Shown here piece after piece: positions 45,081 to 54,102 of a stretch of DNA of 64,000 bases. How positions within the stretch are numbered: position 1 is the first letter of the stretch; the number at the start of each line of letters is the position of its first letter. The stretch is taken from NCBI GenBank assembly GCA_943789165.1, contig CALSTB010000007.1, forward strand, positions 1-64,000. The letters run 5' to 3'. The position numbers were made by a program, and so were the translations under genes. The notes under the pieces were generated by a model. That model searched no databases, was not told the origin of the DNA, and worked only from the letters and a program-made list of their open reading frames with translations. The DNA is from an uncultured Bacteroidia bacterium. GTDB taxonomy: Bacteria; Bacteroidota; Bacteroidia; NS11-12g; UBA9320.

Positions 45081-45821
45081 TTGATTCAGAAGTTTTTCCA
45101 TAACATTCTAGTAGTAGCATTTTTCTGTGCGCCAATATTGGTGTTTGCGCAGACTGACCAAATGCTTCTTGAGCAGAAGAGTTATGGTTTTGGCCTGATG
45201 GTGAAAAGCAATGGAATTGGTTTGAATTATCAGCACCAAGTAGCGACCAATAAAAGATTCGGCCGGTATTATTACGCAGATTTCGGTTCGTTTAAGCATA
45301 CCAATGAATCGAAGATTGTCAACCACAAGGTTGAAAATAAAATGCCGTTTGTGTATGGGAAAATGTTTCATACCGCAACTATAAGAGGCGCTCTTGGCGT
45401 GTCGTTACGATTGACCAAACCAAGCAAGCTTAACAATATAACTGTTGACCTTCAAGCGGCGACAGGTTTTACCTTAGGTGTGCAAAGACCCGTATATCTG
45501 CGAATTGAAACGATTGAGAATGATCAGAAAACTGTAAAAAATGTTCCTTATACAAGGGAGTTAGTCCCGAACTCGGAGAACATTATTGGATACGCAAAAA
45601 ATGGCGAGGGTTGGAGTGAATTAAAATATAGACCAGGAATGGCCGGGGTTTTCAACGTCGCATTCTCTTGGGATCAATATGCGCAGGTCGCTAAACGACT
45701 AAATCTGGGGGCGAGTTTGGACTACTATCCACAGGGTTTGCCGATTATGGCTTTTAGACCAAACCCCAAACTTAATGCCACTTTTTTTGTTGGATTTATG
45801 TGGGTGATAAATCAAGGGTAA
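45081..45821 (+). CDS. Outer-membrane beta-barrel-type protein
   Basis: About 246 residues. The frame opens with TTG at 45081, directly before a signal peptide (QKFFHNILVVAFFCAPILVFAQ). The mature part has alternating hydrophobic strands (GFGLMVKSNGIGLNYQHQ, YYYADFGSFKHTNE, IRGALGVSLRL, MAGVFNVAFSWDQY), and the protein ends with an aromatic strand, FFVGFMWVINQG, resembling a small beta-barrel, though no clean terminal Phe is present. I do not recognise a named family. The position is next to OsmC, in the opposite direction. Probably an outer membrane or surface protein of unknown role. Confidence 0.65.
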   Translation: MIQKFFHNILVVAFFCAPILVFAQTDQMLLEQKSYGFGLMVKSNGIGLNYQHQVATNKRFGRYYYADFGSFKHTNESKIVNHKVENKMPFVYGKMFHTATIRGALGVSLRLTKPSKLNNITVDLQAATGFTLGVQRPVYLRIETIENDQKTVKNVPYTRELVPNSENIIGYAKNGEGWSELKYRPGMAGVFNVAFSWDQYAQVAKRLNLGASLDYYPQGLPIMAFRPNPKLNATFFVGFMWVINQG

Positions 45822-45863
45822 TTTCCGTTGCTCAACTTGATTAAACCCATGGTGAATTAAGTC

Positions 45864-45893
45864 TTGGATTAAAGTATAATCCTAATAAATTTG
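45864..45893 (+). promoter_or_regulatory. Bacteroidota promoter (TTG-N19-TAAATTTG)
   Basis: TTG at 45864-45866, a 19-base spacer and TAAATTTG at 45886-45893 form one of the best-spaced Bacteroidota sigma-A promoters in the window. The predicted start near 45898-45900 gives a leader of about 35 bases before the ATG at 45933. Confidence 0.75.
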
Positions 45894-45932
45894 CATTGTA
45901 TACATTTAGAAGCACTGTATTTAAAAAGTAAT

Positions 45933-48656
45933 ATGAAGAAGAATATCTACTATAGCGTTTTAGCCGCAGCCATAGTTGGAGTAACGGGTTTGTTAGCCCT
46001 AATTTCAGTTAATCAGGAAACGGTTTATCAACCTCGAGAGAAATCACAAGAAAACACACAAACATTTATGGGTGCACAGGAGTATTTGAACATGCTTCGT
46101 GCCAACCAACATACAGGTATCGTTGACCCAAACGACGTTGCCAGAGCTAAAGCTGAATTGCAACAGTTTTATAAATCACACGGTAAAGCAAGCTTTCCAT
46201 TGTCTTGGTCTTTTGCTGGTCCTGACAACAGAGGTGGTAGAACTAGAGCAATCTTAATTGATAGAAATGACAACAACATTCTTTACGCTGGTGGCGTTAT
46301 GGGTGGATTATTTAAATCTATAAACAAAGGAGCTTCGTGGTATCCAATCAATGATAATTTTGATGATATGGCAGTGTCTAGCATTTGTCAAACAAATGAT
46401 GGTACTATTTATTTCGGTACTGGTGAATCGTTTACTGGCGGCGGAGGTCAAGAAGCATTCACACCTGGATTTAGTGGTGGTGGATTATATAAAAGCACAG
46501 ACGGAGGAAAGACGTTTGAAAAAATACCAAGCACAAATGGATTTGCGTATATCAATAAATTAGTAGCACACCCAAGTAAGAATATCGTTTTTGCAGCTAC
46601 CAATACAGGTTTGCGTGTTTCTACTGAAGGAAACGATGCACAATGGTCATTGGTTTTAGGAGGTAATTCTAGAGACATCGTAATCGATAAAAATGGGAAT
46701 GCCCTTGTGTATACAAATACTGTATATAGGTCAGAGGATCCTGCAACCAATGGCAGTTATACTGCGGTTTCAGGTATTCCATTAGGTGGTGTAAATAGAA
46801 TTGCTCTCGCAGTTTCCGATTCAGATCCGAATTATTCGTACATATTAATTGTAGGTAATGTTACTTTTAATGGACCAATTGGTCAGGTATCAGCAAGTTC
46901 AGGTCTGGTAGGTGTTTATCAGTCGAAAGACAACGGAAAAAACTTTGATAGAATCATTGGAAACGCAAGTTCATTCTTTGCGCCATGGTCAGTGCCAACT
47001 TTGGCGACTGGACCTAGTTCAATTCATTCACAAGGATATTATGATTTATGTATAGGTGTTCATCCAACTAATAAAGAACGCATCTTCATGGGGGGGATCC
47101 AATTTGCGGAATGGACGCCAGAAACGGGAGCTAGAATTGTTGGAAACAACAATGACAGCAAAGCGAACCCTTTTGGAATCCATGCTGACAAACACTCTAT
47201 AGTTTTTGATACTAAGTCAAAACCAATGATCATGTATATCACCTCAGATGGTGGCGTAAGCAGAACGACAAATGCAGAAATGACCAATTATACAACTTTG
47301 TATAACGGTTATGGAACTACACAGTTTTACGGAGTAGCTGGAGGAGCCAATGGAATCGTAATTGGCGGAACTCAAGATAACAACTCAATGGTGATTGATG
47401 GAAAAGGGAATACACCTCAAGCCGCAGAAGACATTATCGGTGGAGATGGTTTCCAGTGTGAAGTTTCTAGAATTAATCCAGACATCATTTTTGCTGAGAG
47501 CCAAAATGGTGGTATGGCAAGATCATTAAATGCCGGCGGTAGTCCTTCAAGAATTTGGGACTCAAGAATCGCTGGAAGTGGTGAGCCTGCATCTCTTAAT
47601 ACGGATGGAACAATTCGTCAAGCAAATAATATATTTAATACCCCAATGCAATTGTGGGAAGACTTATCTGATTCAAGTAGCCGATTGTTTTTCGGAATGG
47701 ATAATGCCGTATGGATGGCAAACGGCGCGGTACTTTCTCCGAACCCTCAATGGTTTAAAATTGCAGCTACTTCTTTCACCCCTCACGCAATGAAGGTGAC
47801 TGCTGATGGTGCTTCGTTATTCGTATCATCTACAAATTCAAGTTCACTAAGTCGTATCGATGGATTAAATAAAACAGTTTGGGATACTGCTGCTCTAACA
47901 GGAGCTACAATTTCAGATAGCTTAAGCATAAGAAACATAAACTCTAACCTACCAGGTGGTAGAACGGTAACAGATATTGAAGTGGATTATAACAATCCAA
48001 ATAGAGTTGTTGTAACGTTAGGTAACTACGGAAACAGTAGTCACGTGTATATTACTGAGAATGCATTGGATGATGCTCCAACATGGAGAAGTATTCAAGG
48101 CGCGTTACCTAGTTTCCCAGTGTATGATGCGGAGATTAGCGTTAACAACGCTGCCCATATCATTTTAGGAACAGAGTATGGTATTTATTATACTCAGAAT
48201 GGAACTGCTAATACACCAACTTGGACATACAACAAAGACAGTATGCCAAGAGTGCCTGTGTTCCAAATTCGCCAAGTTGAGGAAAAGGTTTGGAAAAGTG
48301 GTAAAAGAACAGGTGCTGTTTTAGTTGCAGGTACACACGGACGAGGTATTTGGAGATCTTCTAGTATGTTAACGAGTGTAGAGCCAACTAAATCAAGCGA
48401 TAAAATTACCGTTACTGCGTATCCGAACCCAACCAGAAACAACGTTACTATTGATATGCCTGTATTGGGATCAGATGATTTAACGATTCAAGTAATCAAT
48501 TACCAAGGTCAGGTTGTGTTGTCGAAACAAGTTCGAGTAACTGGGATTGAAACCTCTATCGGATTAGACGTAAGCAAAGTGCCTGCTGGAAATTATATCA
48601 TTAAGATTGATGGTAACAAACACAAAGCAGCAACAAAATTGATAAAGGTTGACTAA
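45933..48656 (+). CDS. Exported BNR/WD40-like repeat protein with T9SS type A sorting domain
   Basis: About 907 residues. The ATG at 45933 (MKKNIYYSVLAAAIVG) opens a signal peptide and is preceded by a well-spaced promoter; a TTG at 45891 in the same frame lies inside the promoter's -7 box and is rejected. The body contains BNR/Asp-box-like and WD40-like repeats (GGLFKSINKGAS, GGLYKSTDGGKTF, VYQSKDNGKNFDR), the plan of sialidases and of VPS10-type beta-propellers, and the C-terminal 80 residues form a T9SS type A sorting domain (VTAYPNPTRNNVTI, then VPAGNYIIKIDGN). It is exported and probably surface attached; the substrate is unknown. Confidence 0.85.
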   Translation: MKKNIYYSVLAAAIVGVTGLLALISVNQETVYQPREKSQENTQTFMGAQEYLNMLRANQHTGIVDPNDVARAKAELQQFYKSHGKASFPLSWSFAGPDNRGGRTRAILIDRNDNNILYAGGVMGGLFKSINKGASWYPINDNFDDMAVSSICQTNDGTIYFGTGESFTGGGGQEAFTPGFSGGGLYKSTDGGKTFEKIPSTNGFAYINKLVAHPSKNIVFAATNTGLRVSTEGNDAQWSLVLGGNSRDIVIDKNGNALVYTNTVYRSEDPATNGSYTAVSGIPLGGVNRIALAVSDSDPNYSYILIVGNVTFNGPIGQVSASSGLVGVYQSKDNGKNFDRIIGNASSFFAPWSVPTLATGPSSIHSQGYYDLCIGVHPTNKERIFMGGIQFAEWTPETGARIVGNNNDSKANPFGIHADKHSIVFDTKSKPMIMYITSDGGVSRTTNAEMTNYTTLYNGYGTTQFYGVAGGANGIVIGGTQDNNSMVIDGKGNTPQAAEDIIGGDGFQCEVSRINPDIIFAESQNGGMARSLNAGGSPSRIWDSRIAGSGEPASLNTDGTIRQANNIFNTPMQLWEDLSDSSSRLFFGMDNAVWMANGAVLSPNPQWFKIAATSFTPHAMKVTADGASLFVSSTNSSSLSRIDGLNKTVWDTAALTGATISDSLSIRNINSNLPGGRTVTDIEVDYNNPNRVVVTLGNYGNSSHVYITENALDDAPTWRSIQGALPSFPVYDAEISVNNAAHIILGTEYGIYYTQNGTANTPTWTYNKDSMPRVPVFQIRQVEEKVWKSGKRTGAVLVAGTHGRGIWRSSSMLTSVEPTKSSDKITVTAYPNPTRNNVTIDMPVLGSDDLTIQVINYQGQVVLSKQVRVTGIETSIGLDVSKVPAGNYIIKIDGNKHKAATKLIKVD

Positions 48657-48678
48657 CAACTTTTTACAAGATACATCG

Positions 48679-48710
48679 AAAACCCAGGCACATCACCTGG
48701 GTTTTTTGTT
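48679..48710 (+). terminator. Rho-independent terminator after the BNR/WD40-like gene
   Basis: A perfect 10-base stem (AAAACCCAGG with CCTGGGTTTT), a seven-base loop and a T-run. It lies inside an open frame that continues into the next gene, which shows that the far-upstream start of that gene is unlikely. Confidence 0.85.
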
Positions 48711-49359
48711 TTGGTGTAAATGGATTCTTTCATTCATTTGGCCAGTAAAGCTTCTGTCCGAAGGATCCAATAAGGAATATATAGAATTGGTGCTATATAG
48801 GGGAAATAGGTTGTTAAACAGTCGCAATGCGAATTATTCGAATGGGAATCTCCAAGAAGCATATACACTTTGTTTTAGTGAAATTGATTTAAAGCTTAGC
48901 ACGCGAAATACAGCTCTAGTGTTAGGATTTGGTCTAGGAGGTGTCTCTCGTTTATTATACCAGCATAATGATACCATTAAGCAAGTTGGGGTTGAGATTC
49001 ATCCGACAGTCGTTACCTGGTACAGAAAGTATTGCAAAGCTATACCCAATGTCGATGTGAGACAGATGGATGCCGTAAAGTGTATTTACGACCATCAGAT
49101 GGCGTACGACGTAATTATTGTTGATGTCTATAATGATTTAGACGTTCCGGATGAAATGCATAGCAAACAAGTACTTATACGACTAAGTTCAATGCTAACC
49201 AGTAATGGGGTTTTGATTTTTAATAAAGTCGTTGCCAATTCAACCCATAAAGAGCAAGTCAATCAATTAATGCTTGACTTATCAAGTGTATTTAAGTCGG
49301 TGAGGGTTAATCAACAATTTGACCTAAATCACTTTATTATTTGTCAAAAGGAGACATAA
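48706..49359 (+). CDS. Spermidine synthase-like (SpeE-fold) protein
   Basis: About 218 residues from a plausible TTG at 48706. An in-frame TTG at 48649 exists but lies before the terminator and overlaps the previous gene. The core is a SAM-type Rossmann fold: ALVLGFGLGGVSRLLYQ (motif I), QVGVEIHPTVVTWY (acidic second strand) and YDVIIVDVYNDLDVP. It lacks the N-terminal barrel detail that would settle polyamine substrate use, so spermidine synthase-like is as far as I go. A near-duplicate of its final bases lies just downstream (49386-49406). Confidence 0.65.
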   Translation: MFWCKWILSFIWPVKLLSEGSNKEYIELVLYRGNRLLNSRNANYSNGNLQEAYTLCFSEIDLKLSTRNTALVLGFGLGGVSRLLYQHNDTIKQVGVEIHPTVVTWYRKYCKAIPNVDVRQMDAVKCIYDHQMAYDVIIVDVYNDLDVPDEMHSKQVLIRLSSMLTSNGVLIFNKVVANSTHKEQVNQLMLDLSSVFKSVRVNQQFDLNHFIICQKET

Positions 49360-49406
49360 TGGCATCAAATATGTGGTAAAATTTCCAAAAGGAGACACAA
49401 TGGCAT
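49345..49406 (+). repeat. Near-identical 21-base direct repeat with GGAG element
   Basis: CAAAAGGAGACATAATGGCAT (here described in two parts, CAAAAGGAGAC and ATAATGGCAT) occurs at 49345-49365 and again, with one T to C change, at 49386-49406. The first copy ends the spermidine synthase-like gene; the second starts 20 bases later and carries GGAG plus ATG but only a three-codon frame. Confidence 0.85.
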
Positions 49407-49473
49407 TATAATAAATGATTTTGTGCTGTGGTACGTCAATTGAAGTAATGTGTAAAAACAAATTATTACGACA

Positions 49474-49914
49474 ATGACATTAACAAAATTTAAACCTCGA
49501 AGAAGCTTTTTAGCAGACAATTTCTTTCCAACTCCGTTTGATTCAATGTTTGGTGAATTAATGCGAGATACCAATACGCAGCTCGAAACATTTCAAACAC
49601 CAGCAGCAGAGGTCATGGAAGATGATCAAAAATTCAAAATCAGCTTGGTATTTGCTGGATTTTCAAAAGACGATATTAAGCTGGACATGCAAGACAACGA
49701 GTTGATTGTAATGGGGGAGAAAGAAGAAAAGAAAGAAGAGAAAACAGAAAAGTACCACTTGAGAGAATTCAGAAGTGGTAAGTTCAAGAGAAGTTTTTAC
49801 CTACCTGATACAGCTAATTTTGAAAAAATTGAAGCTGAGTTAAAAAACGGAGTTTTAGAGATTGAAATTCCAAAGAAAGCCAAAGCGAAAGTAAAACAGA
49901 TTTCCATTAAGTAA
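49474..49914 (+). CDS. Hsp20/alpha-crystallin family small heat-shock protein
   Basis: A 146-residue chaperone that binds unfolding proteins without ATP. The alpha-crystallin domain spans about residues 40-135: PAAEVMEDDQKFKISLVFAG, then DNELIVMGEKEEKKEEK and FKRSFYLPDTANFEKIEAEL with NGVLEIEIPKK. The conserved IxI-like C-terminal tail is present as KVKQISIK. The N-terminus FKPRRSFLADNFFPTPFDSM is the hydrophobic oligomerisation arm. Its gene is followed by a terminator, so it forms a single-gene unit. The usual heat-shock control cannot be read from the sequence. Confidence 0.93.
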   Translation: MTLTKFKPRRSFLADNFFPTPFDSMFGELMRDTNTQLETFQTPAAEVMEDDQKFKISLVFAGFSKDDIKLDMQDNELIVMGEKEEKKEEKTEKYHLREFRSGKFKRSFYLPDTANFEKIEAELKNGVLEIEIPKKAKAKVKQISIK

Positions 49915-49929
49915 GGTGAGTGTATTTTC

Positions 49930-49963
49930 AAAAGCCCAAGTAATTCACTTGGGCTTTTTTTTT
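49930..49963 (+). terminator. Rho-independent terminator after hsp20
   Basis: An 11-base stem (AAAAGCCCAAG with CTTGGGCTTTT), a seven-base loop and a T-run. Confidence 0.88.
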
Positions 49964-49984
49964 GGTTTTGGTTAACTTCGGAGG

Positions 49985-50611
49985 GTGAAAAAGCGTATTT
50001 ACGATCTTATTCAAAGAGGTGAAGATGCCACACTGGACTACAAACAATCTATTACCAGTGCGTCTAAAATTGCCAAGACAATGGCCGCATTTGCAAACGA
50101 TTCTGGAGGGACCTTATTAGTTGGGGTCAAAGACAACCAAAAAGTGTGTGGTGTGAAAGGAGAAGAGGAGGCGTATATGCTGGATTTAGCCGCACGTTTT
50201 TTCTGCAAACCTGAGGTGGAATTACAAATGAAGCGCCATGATGTGGAAGGAAAGGAGATCATAGAATGTGTCGTTAAACGCGGGAGTCACAAGCCATATT
50301 TCGCAAAAGACGATGACGGAAAATGGTGGGCCTATGTTCGAGTAAAGGACAATACATTGTTAGCAAGTAAAATTGTACTGGATGTTTTGCGCCGTGAGAC
50401 ATCAGGTCAGGGTACATTGATCAATTATACCAGTAAGGAAAAAGCAATCTTAGAGTACTTGGCAGATAATGAGCGTATTACGTTGAATCAGTATAAACAC
50501 ATGATTAATATTTCAACGCGGCGTGCCACTAAGATAATAGTGAATTTGATTAGTGCTGGCGTGCTCCGATCACATACCACAGAAAAAACGGAATATTATA
50601 CACTTGTGTAG
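49985..50611 (+). CDS. AlbA_2 (Schlafen-like) ATP-binding protein with C-terminal winged helix
   Basis: A 208-residue protein starting with GTG at 49985. Residues 5-125 form the AlbA_2 domain (EDATLDYKQSITSASKIAKT, MAAFANDSGGTLLVGVKD, then KPYFAKDDDGKWWAYVRVKD), which in schlafen-related proteins binds nucleotide or nucleic acid. Residues 140-205 form a helix-turn-helix (AILEYLADNERITLNQYKH, STRRATKIIVNLISAGVLR). A regulator of transcription or RNA metabolism is likely. The gene lies between hsp20 and purQ; neither neighbour suggests a target. Confidence 0.82.
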   Translation: MKKRIYDLIQRGEDATLDYKQSITSASKIAKTMAAFANDSGGTLLVGVKDNQKVCGVKGEEEAYMLDLAARFFCKPEVELQMKRHDVEGKEIIECVVKRGSHKPYFAKDDDGKWWAYVRVKDNTLLASKIVLDVLRRETSGQGTLINYTSKEKAILEYLADNERITLNQYKHMINISTRRATKIIVNLISAGVLRSHTTEKTEYYTLV

Positions 50612-50631
50612 GTTAGCTTTTGACTGAATTG

Positions 50632-50639
50632 TAATTTTG
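50632..50639 (+). promoter_or_regulatory. Bacteroidota -7 promoter box TAATTTTG for purQ
   Basis: TAATTTTG fits TAnnTTTG and ends four bases before the purQ ATG, so the mRNA would be leaderless or nearly so. The -33 element is not clear. Confidence 0.45.
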
Positions 50640-50643
50640 CCAC

Positions 50644-51330
50644 ATGAAATTTGGTGTAGTAATATTTCCTGGATCCAATTGTGATCATGATTTAATTCAA
50701 GTATTAGAGGAGACAAGTGGTCAACCTGTTGAAGAGCTGTGGCATAAAGACACGGATCTGAAGGGTTGTGACTTTATCTTTATCCCAGGAGGTTTCTCAT
50801 TTGGTGATTATTTAAGAAGTGGTGCTATTGCGAAACTGAGTCCAATCATGGATGCAGTCATACAGCACGCTAACAAAGGTGGATACGTAATGGGAATCTG
50901 CAATGGATTTCAAATCCTTTGTGAGTCAGGGTTATTAGAGGGTGCTTTACTGAGAAATGAAAATCAATTGTTCATTTGTGAAAATGTGCACTTGAAAACA
51001 GGAACAAACAACACCTTGGTTACCGCTAATTTATCAAAGGGTGATGTGTTGAAAATACCAATCGCACACGCTGAGGGGCGTTACTATGCAGATGCGTCGA
51101 CCATTCAAAGTTTAGAAGACAACGACCAAGTTTTGTTCTATTACTGTGACGACGAAGGCACAGTCAATAAGTCAACCAATCCAAATGGATCTGTTAACAA
51201 CATTGCAGGTATTACCAATAAAAATAGAAATGTATTTGGAATGATGCCACATCCTGAACGCGCGGCGAGTGAGAAATTATTCAACGTCAGCGGTAAAGTG
51301 ATGTTTGAAAGCATATTGGCTTCAGTCTAG
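50644..51330 (+). CDS. purQ: Phosphoribosylformylglycinamidine synthase glutaminase subunit
   Basis: A 228-residue class I glutamine amidotransferase that releases ammonia for PurL. The nucleophile Cys lies in GICNGFQIL, the oxyanion-hole GGFSFGDYLRSGAIA precedes it, and the His-Glu pair of the triad is in MMPHPERAAS. Length and motifs distinguish PurQ from CarA or TrpG. Its partner purL is 17 kb away in this window rather than adjacent, and purS is not seen. The start ATG is four bases after a -7 box. Confidence 0.95.
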   Translation: MKFGVVIFPGSNCDHDLIQVLEETSGQPVEELWHKDTDLKGCDFIFIPGGFSFGDYLRSGAIAKLSPIMDAVIQHANKGGYVMGICNGFQILCESGLLEGALLRNENQLFICENVHLKTGTNNTLVTANLSKGDVLKIPIAHAEGRYYADASTIQSLEDNDQVLFYYCDDEGTVNKSTNPNGSVNNIAGITNKNRNVFGMMPHPERAASEKLFNVSGKVMFESILASV

Positions 51331-51445
51331 TTAATAATTTCGTAATCAACGTTTTAGATTGTATATAATTGTGTACAGTGTGGGAAGCTAAACACGGTTT
51401 TTCCTTAATAATTCATCAACTTTGTTGCATCAAATAAACGTTAAG

Positions 51446-51949
51446 ATGCAATTAGAATTAGGAATGTTTCGGACAACAAAGGGCTTTCGCACCAATCATA
51501 AGTCCACAGAATTAGTATGTGAAAATTGCAATGCAGCTTTTTTAGCCAATAGAAAAAACGCACGTTTTTGTAGCTCGAGCTGTCGTTCGCAGTTTTGGTT
51601 AAATAAAAATGAGAAAAAGGTCATAACGTTAGCTGTCCCTGCCGATATCGATGAAGAATATCTTGATGAAATCAAGTCGATGTTACTTAACTATAAAAAA
51701 GGCGATACGATTTCAACTTACGGAAATCACACGTCTGAGGTAGAAAACGAACCTAAGGAAGTGGTTTCGTTAATGCGTAAAGAGACCATGATATTTGATG
51801 AAATGACAGAGTTGCGAAACTACCTAAGTGAAGAAGGTTTTGAAGACTATAAAATTCCTAAAATTGACAACGGCATCTATTACGATGAAGGTTTGTCTAT
51901 TAAAAAAGTAGAAGAAGGTTGGGAAACCTTAATCTCAAAAAAGGTATAA
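51446..51949 (+). CDS. Hypothetical protein with zinc-ribbon-like motif
   Basis: About 167 residues from ATG at 51446, chosen over a TTG at 51422 because no other evidence supports the longer form. Residues 25-55 contain CENCNAAFLANRKNARFCSSSC, a CxxC...CxxxC spacing of a small zinc ribbon or RING-like knuckle. The remainder is charged with two helical segments (DIDEEYLDEIKSMLLNYKKG, EMTELRNYLSEEGFEDYKIP). I know no named family. The zinc knuckle suggests nucleic-acid or protein binding. It converges with the ferredoxin reductase gene at 51954, five bases away. Confidence 0.6.
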   Translation: MQLELGMFRTTKGFRTNHKSTELVCENCNAAFLANRKNARFCSSSCRSQFWLNKNEKKVITLAVPADIDEEYLDEIKSMLLNYKKGDTISTYGNHTSEVENEPKEVVSLMRKETMIFDEMTELRNYLSEEGFEDYKIPKIDNGIYYDEGLSIKKVEEGWETLISKKV

Positions 51950-51953
51950 AGAA

Positions 51954-53036
51954 TTATTCGTACGTCAGTTCAACGTCGTTGGTAATAGGATGCGCTTGAC
52001 AAGTAAGGACAAATCCATCCTCAATTTCTGCATCACTTAATCCTTCTCTTTCATCCATACGCACTTTTCCGCTTAACACTTTAGCTCTGCACGTGGTACA
52101 AACTCCAACTGTACACGAATAAGGCGGATCTAAACCAGCGTCTTGTGCCGCTTCTAAAATCGTTTTGTCTGGAGATACTGTAATGGTTTGTTCATCGCCG
52201 TAGACATCAACCTTTACCGTTTTATCACCACCCATTTCTATTAGGTGGTCATCCTCTTCCTCTTCTTCAGCAGATTCAGATTTGGTTACTGCAGTAAAGT
52301 ATTCTAAGTGAATTTTAGATTCATCGACTGACATGTCTTTCAATGAATTTTCGACCAACTGCATTAAACCAGATGGGCCACAGATAAAGTAATCAGCGTT
52401 ATTGGCTTGGTTTTGCGTAATCTGATTAACCATTTGGTTGATCTTCATCCCATTTAACATACCAGATAGGCCGGTCCAATCTGCACCTGGATTGTCTAAT
52501 ATATGATGAACCTTGAAACGGTCTCCATGAAGGTCTACCATTTCGTCAATAGACGACTTGAAAATGATGGAGGCTTCGTCTCTATTCGCGTAAATCAATG
52601 TGATACGAGAATTAGGTTCTTGTCCTAACACAGTTCTTGCGATAGAAAACAAAGGAGTAATACCGCTGCCGCCGCCAAATAAAACATAATGGTTGCTTCT
52701 GTCGGAATCAGGTTCCACGATGAAGTTCCCCATAGGTGGCATCGCGTCTATCAAATCACCCTCCTGTAACGCAGTATTCAGGAAAGTGCTCATTCTGCCA
52801 TCTTCCACTTGCTTTACAGCAACGGTTGGCATAGCATCTTCAAACGGACTACTACAAACAGAGTATGACCTTCTAACGTCTTCACCGTTTATCATAGAAT
52901 GCACTGTAAGGTATTGACCAGCTTTATAGCTAAACATTCCTTTTAAAGGTGGAGGAACCAGTAACCTGATGCTTACTGCATCCGCTGTTTCTCTTGTTAT
53001 TTTATCGACTTTAAGTTTATAAAATCCGTTAGGCAT
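51954..53036 (-). CDS. PaaE-like ferredoxin-NADP oxidoreductase
   Basis: A 360-residue flavoprotein electron-transfer subunit. N-terminal FAD domain: RSYSVCSSP with the FAD-binding RxYS motif; NAD(P) domain: VLFGGGSGITPLFSIART; C-terminal plant-type [2Fe-2S] domain: PYSCTVGVCTTCRAKVLSG ... LTCQAHP, with four cysteines in the Cx4Cx2C...C pattern. This order matches the reductase of phenylacetyl-CoA epoxidase and the HmpX/KshB class of reductases for oxygenases. No paaABCD genes are adjacent, so the electron acceptor is not evident. Confidence 0.9.
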   Translation of the reverse strand: MPNGFYKLKVDKITRETADAVSIRLLVPPPLKGMFSYKAGQYLTVHSMINGEDVRRSYSVCSSPFEDAMPTVAVKQVEDGRMSTFLNTALQEGDLIDAMPPMGNFIVEPDSDRSNHYVLFGGGSGITPLFSIARTVLGQEPNSRITLIYANRDEASIIFKSSIDEMVDLHGDRFKVHHILDNPGADWTGLSGMLNGMKINQMVNQITQNQANNADYFICGPSGLMQLVENSLKDMSVDESKIHLEYFTAVTKSESAEEEEEDDHLIEMGGDKTVKVDVYGDEQTITVSPDKTILEAAQDAGLDPPYSCTVGVCTTCRAKVLSGKVRMDEREGLSDAEIEDGFVLTCQAHPITNDVELTYE

Positions 53037-53045
53037 AGTTCGTTT

Positions 53046-54050
53046 TTAAACTGTTGTTTCTTTTTGAATTAACTTGTTTGCAGTGATGTATTCTGCTATT
53101 TGGACAGCATTAGTTGCTGCACCTTTACGGAGGTTGTCAGCTACAATCCACATATTAAACGCGTTGTCAGCGCTTTCATCTCTTCTTATTCTACCAACAA
53201 AGACATCATTTTTCCCTTTTGCCATTAACGGCATAGGATAAATATTGTTTTTAGAATCATTTTGCACCGTTACGCCAGGCATAGTATTCAGAGCAGCCAC
53301 AATTTCATCTAATTCGAATGGCTGGTTTAATTCAATATTGACAGATTCTGAATGTCCACCATCAACAGGTACTCTCACAGCTGTAGCCGTTATTCTAAGC
53401 GAGTCATCACCCAAAATTTTCTTGGTTTCGTTCACCATTTTCATTTCTTCTTTGGTGTAACCGCTGTCTAAAAAATCATCACAATGAGGAATGCAATTTT
53501 TGTCAATTTGATATGGATAAGCCTGTTCTGTCTCAGCACCCGTTCTTTCACCATTCATTTGATTAACAGCTTTGTAACCTGTGCCAGATACCGATTGATA
53601 CGTACTAATAACCAAACGCTTGATGCCAAATTTATCGTGGATAGGTTTTAAGGCCATTACCAGTTGGATTGTGCTACAATTTGGGTTCGCTATTATTTTG
53701 CTGTCACCAATGGTAGTTGCATTGATTTCTGGAACAACTAGTGGAGTATTTTTATCCATCCGCCAAGCTGAAGAATTGTCGATGACAAAGCTCCCTACTT
53801 TAGCGAATTTCGGCGCCCATTCTAAAGAGACACTTCCTCCAGCTGAGAATAAGGCAATGTCGGGTTGAGCTGCTACTGCTTGCTCTAAACCAATACAGGT
53901 GAATGTTGAACCTTTAAAAGATACCTTTTTGCCAATAGACTTTGCGCTTGCAACTGGGATGAATTCGGTGATAGGAAGTGTGCTTTCTTCCAGTACTTTT
54001 ATCATTTCTGAACCAACCATTCCAGTGGCTCCTACTAAGGCTACTCTCAT
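53046..54050 (-). CDS. asd: Aspartate-semialdehyde dehydrogenase
   Basis: Asd reduces aspartyl phosphate to aspartate semialdehyde with NADPH, the branch to lysine/diaminopimelate, threonine and methionine. The 334-residue length is usual. N-terminal RVALVGATGMVGSEMIKVLE is the NADP-binding loop; the catalytic Cys lies in IIANPNCSTIQLVMAL; the His-containing RVPVDGGHSESVNIEL supplies the general base. The same pathway includes dapF at 3607 in this window. It follows the reductase at 51954 with nine bases between stop and start, and aroF-like DAHP synthase lies upstream. Confidence 0.95.
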   Translation of the reverse strand: MRVALVGATGMVGSEMIKVLEESTLPITEFIPVASAKSIGKKVSFKGSTFTCIGLEQAVAAQPDIALFSAGGSVSLEWAPKFAKVGSFVIDNSSAWRMDKNTPLVVPEINATTIGDSKIIANPNCSTIQLVMALKPIHDKFGIKRLVISTYQSVSGTGYKAVNQMNGERTGAETEQAYPYQIDKNCIPHCDDFLDSGYTKEEMKMVNETKKILGDDSLRITATAVRVPVDGGHSESVNIELNQPFELDEIVAALNTMPGVTVQNDSKNNIYPMPLMAKGKNDVFVGRIRRDESADNAFNMWIVADNLRKGAATNAVQIAEYITANKLIQKETTV

Positions 54051-54102
54051 GTTTAAATTTTTTGCAAAGGAAATTGAAATATTTCTAAAATCGGTAAGTT
54101 TC

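Noticed and set aside
45891..45932. Upstream TTG start for the BNR/WD40-like protein
   Set aside because: The codon falls inside the TAAATTTG promoter box, and the ATG at 45933 starts a proper signal peptide.
48649..48705. Start of the spermidine synthase-like gene at 48649
   Set aside because: It would be translated through a strong terminator at 48679-48710 and overlaps the end of the preceding gene.
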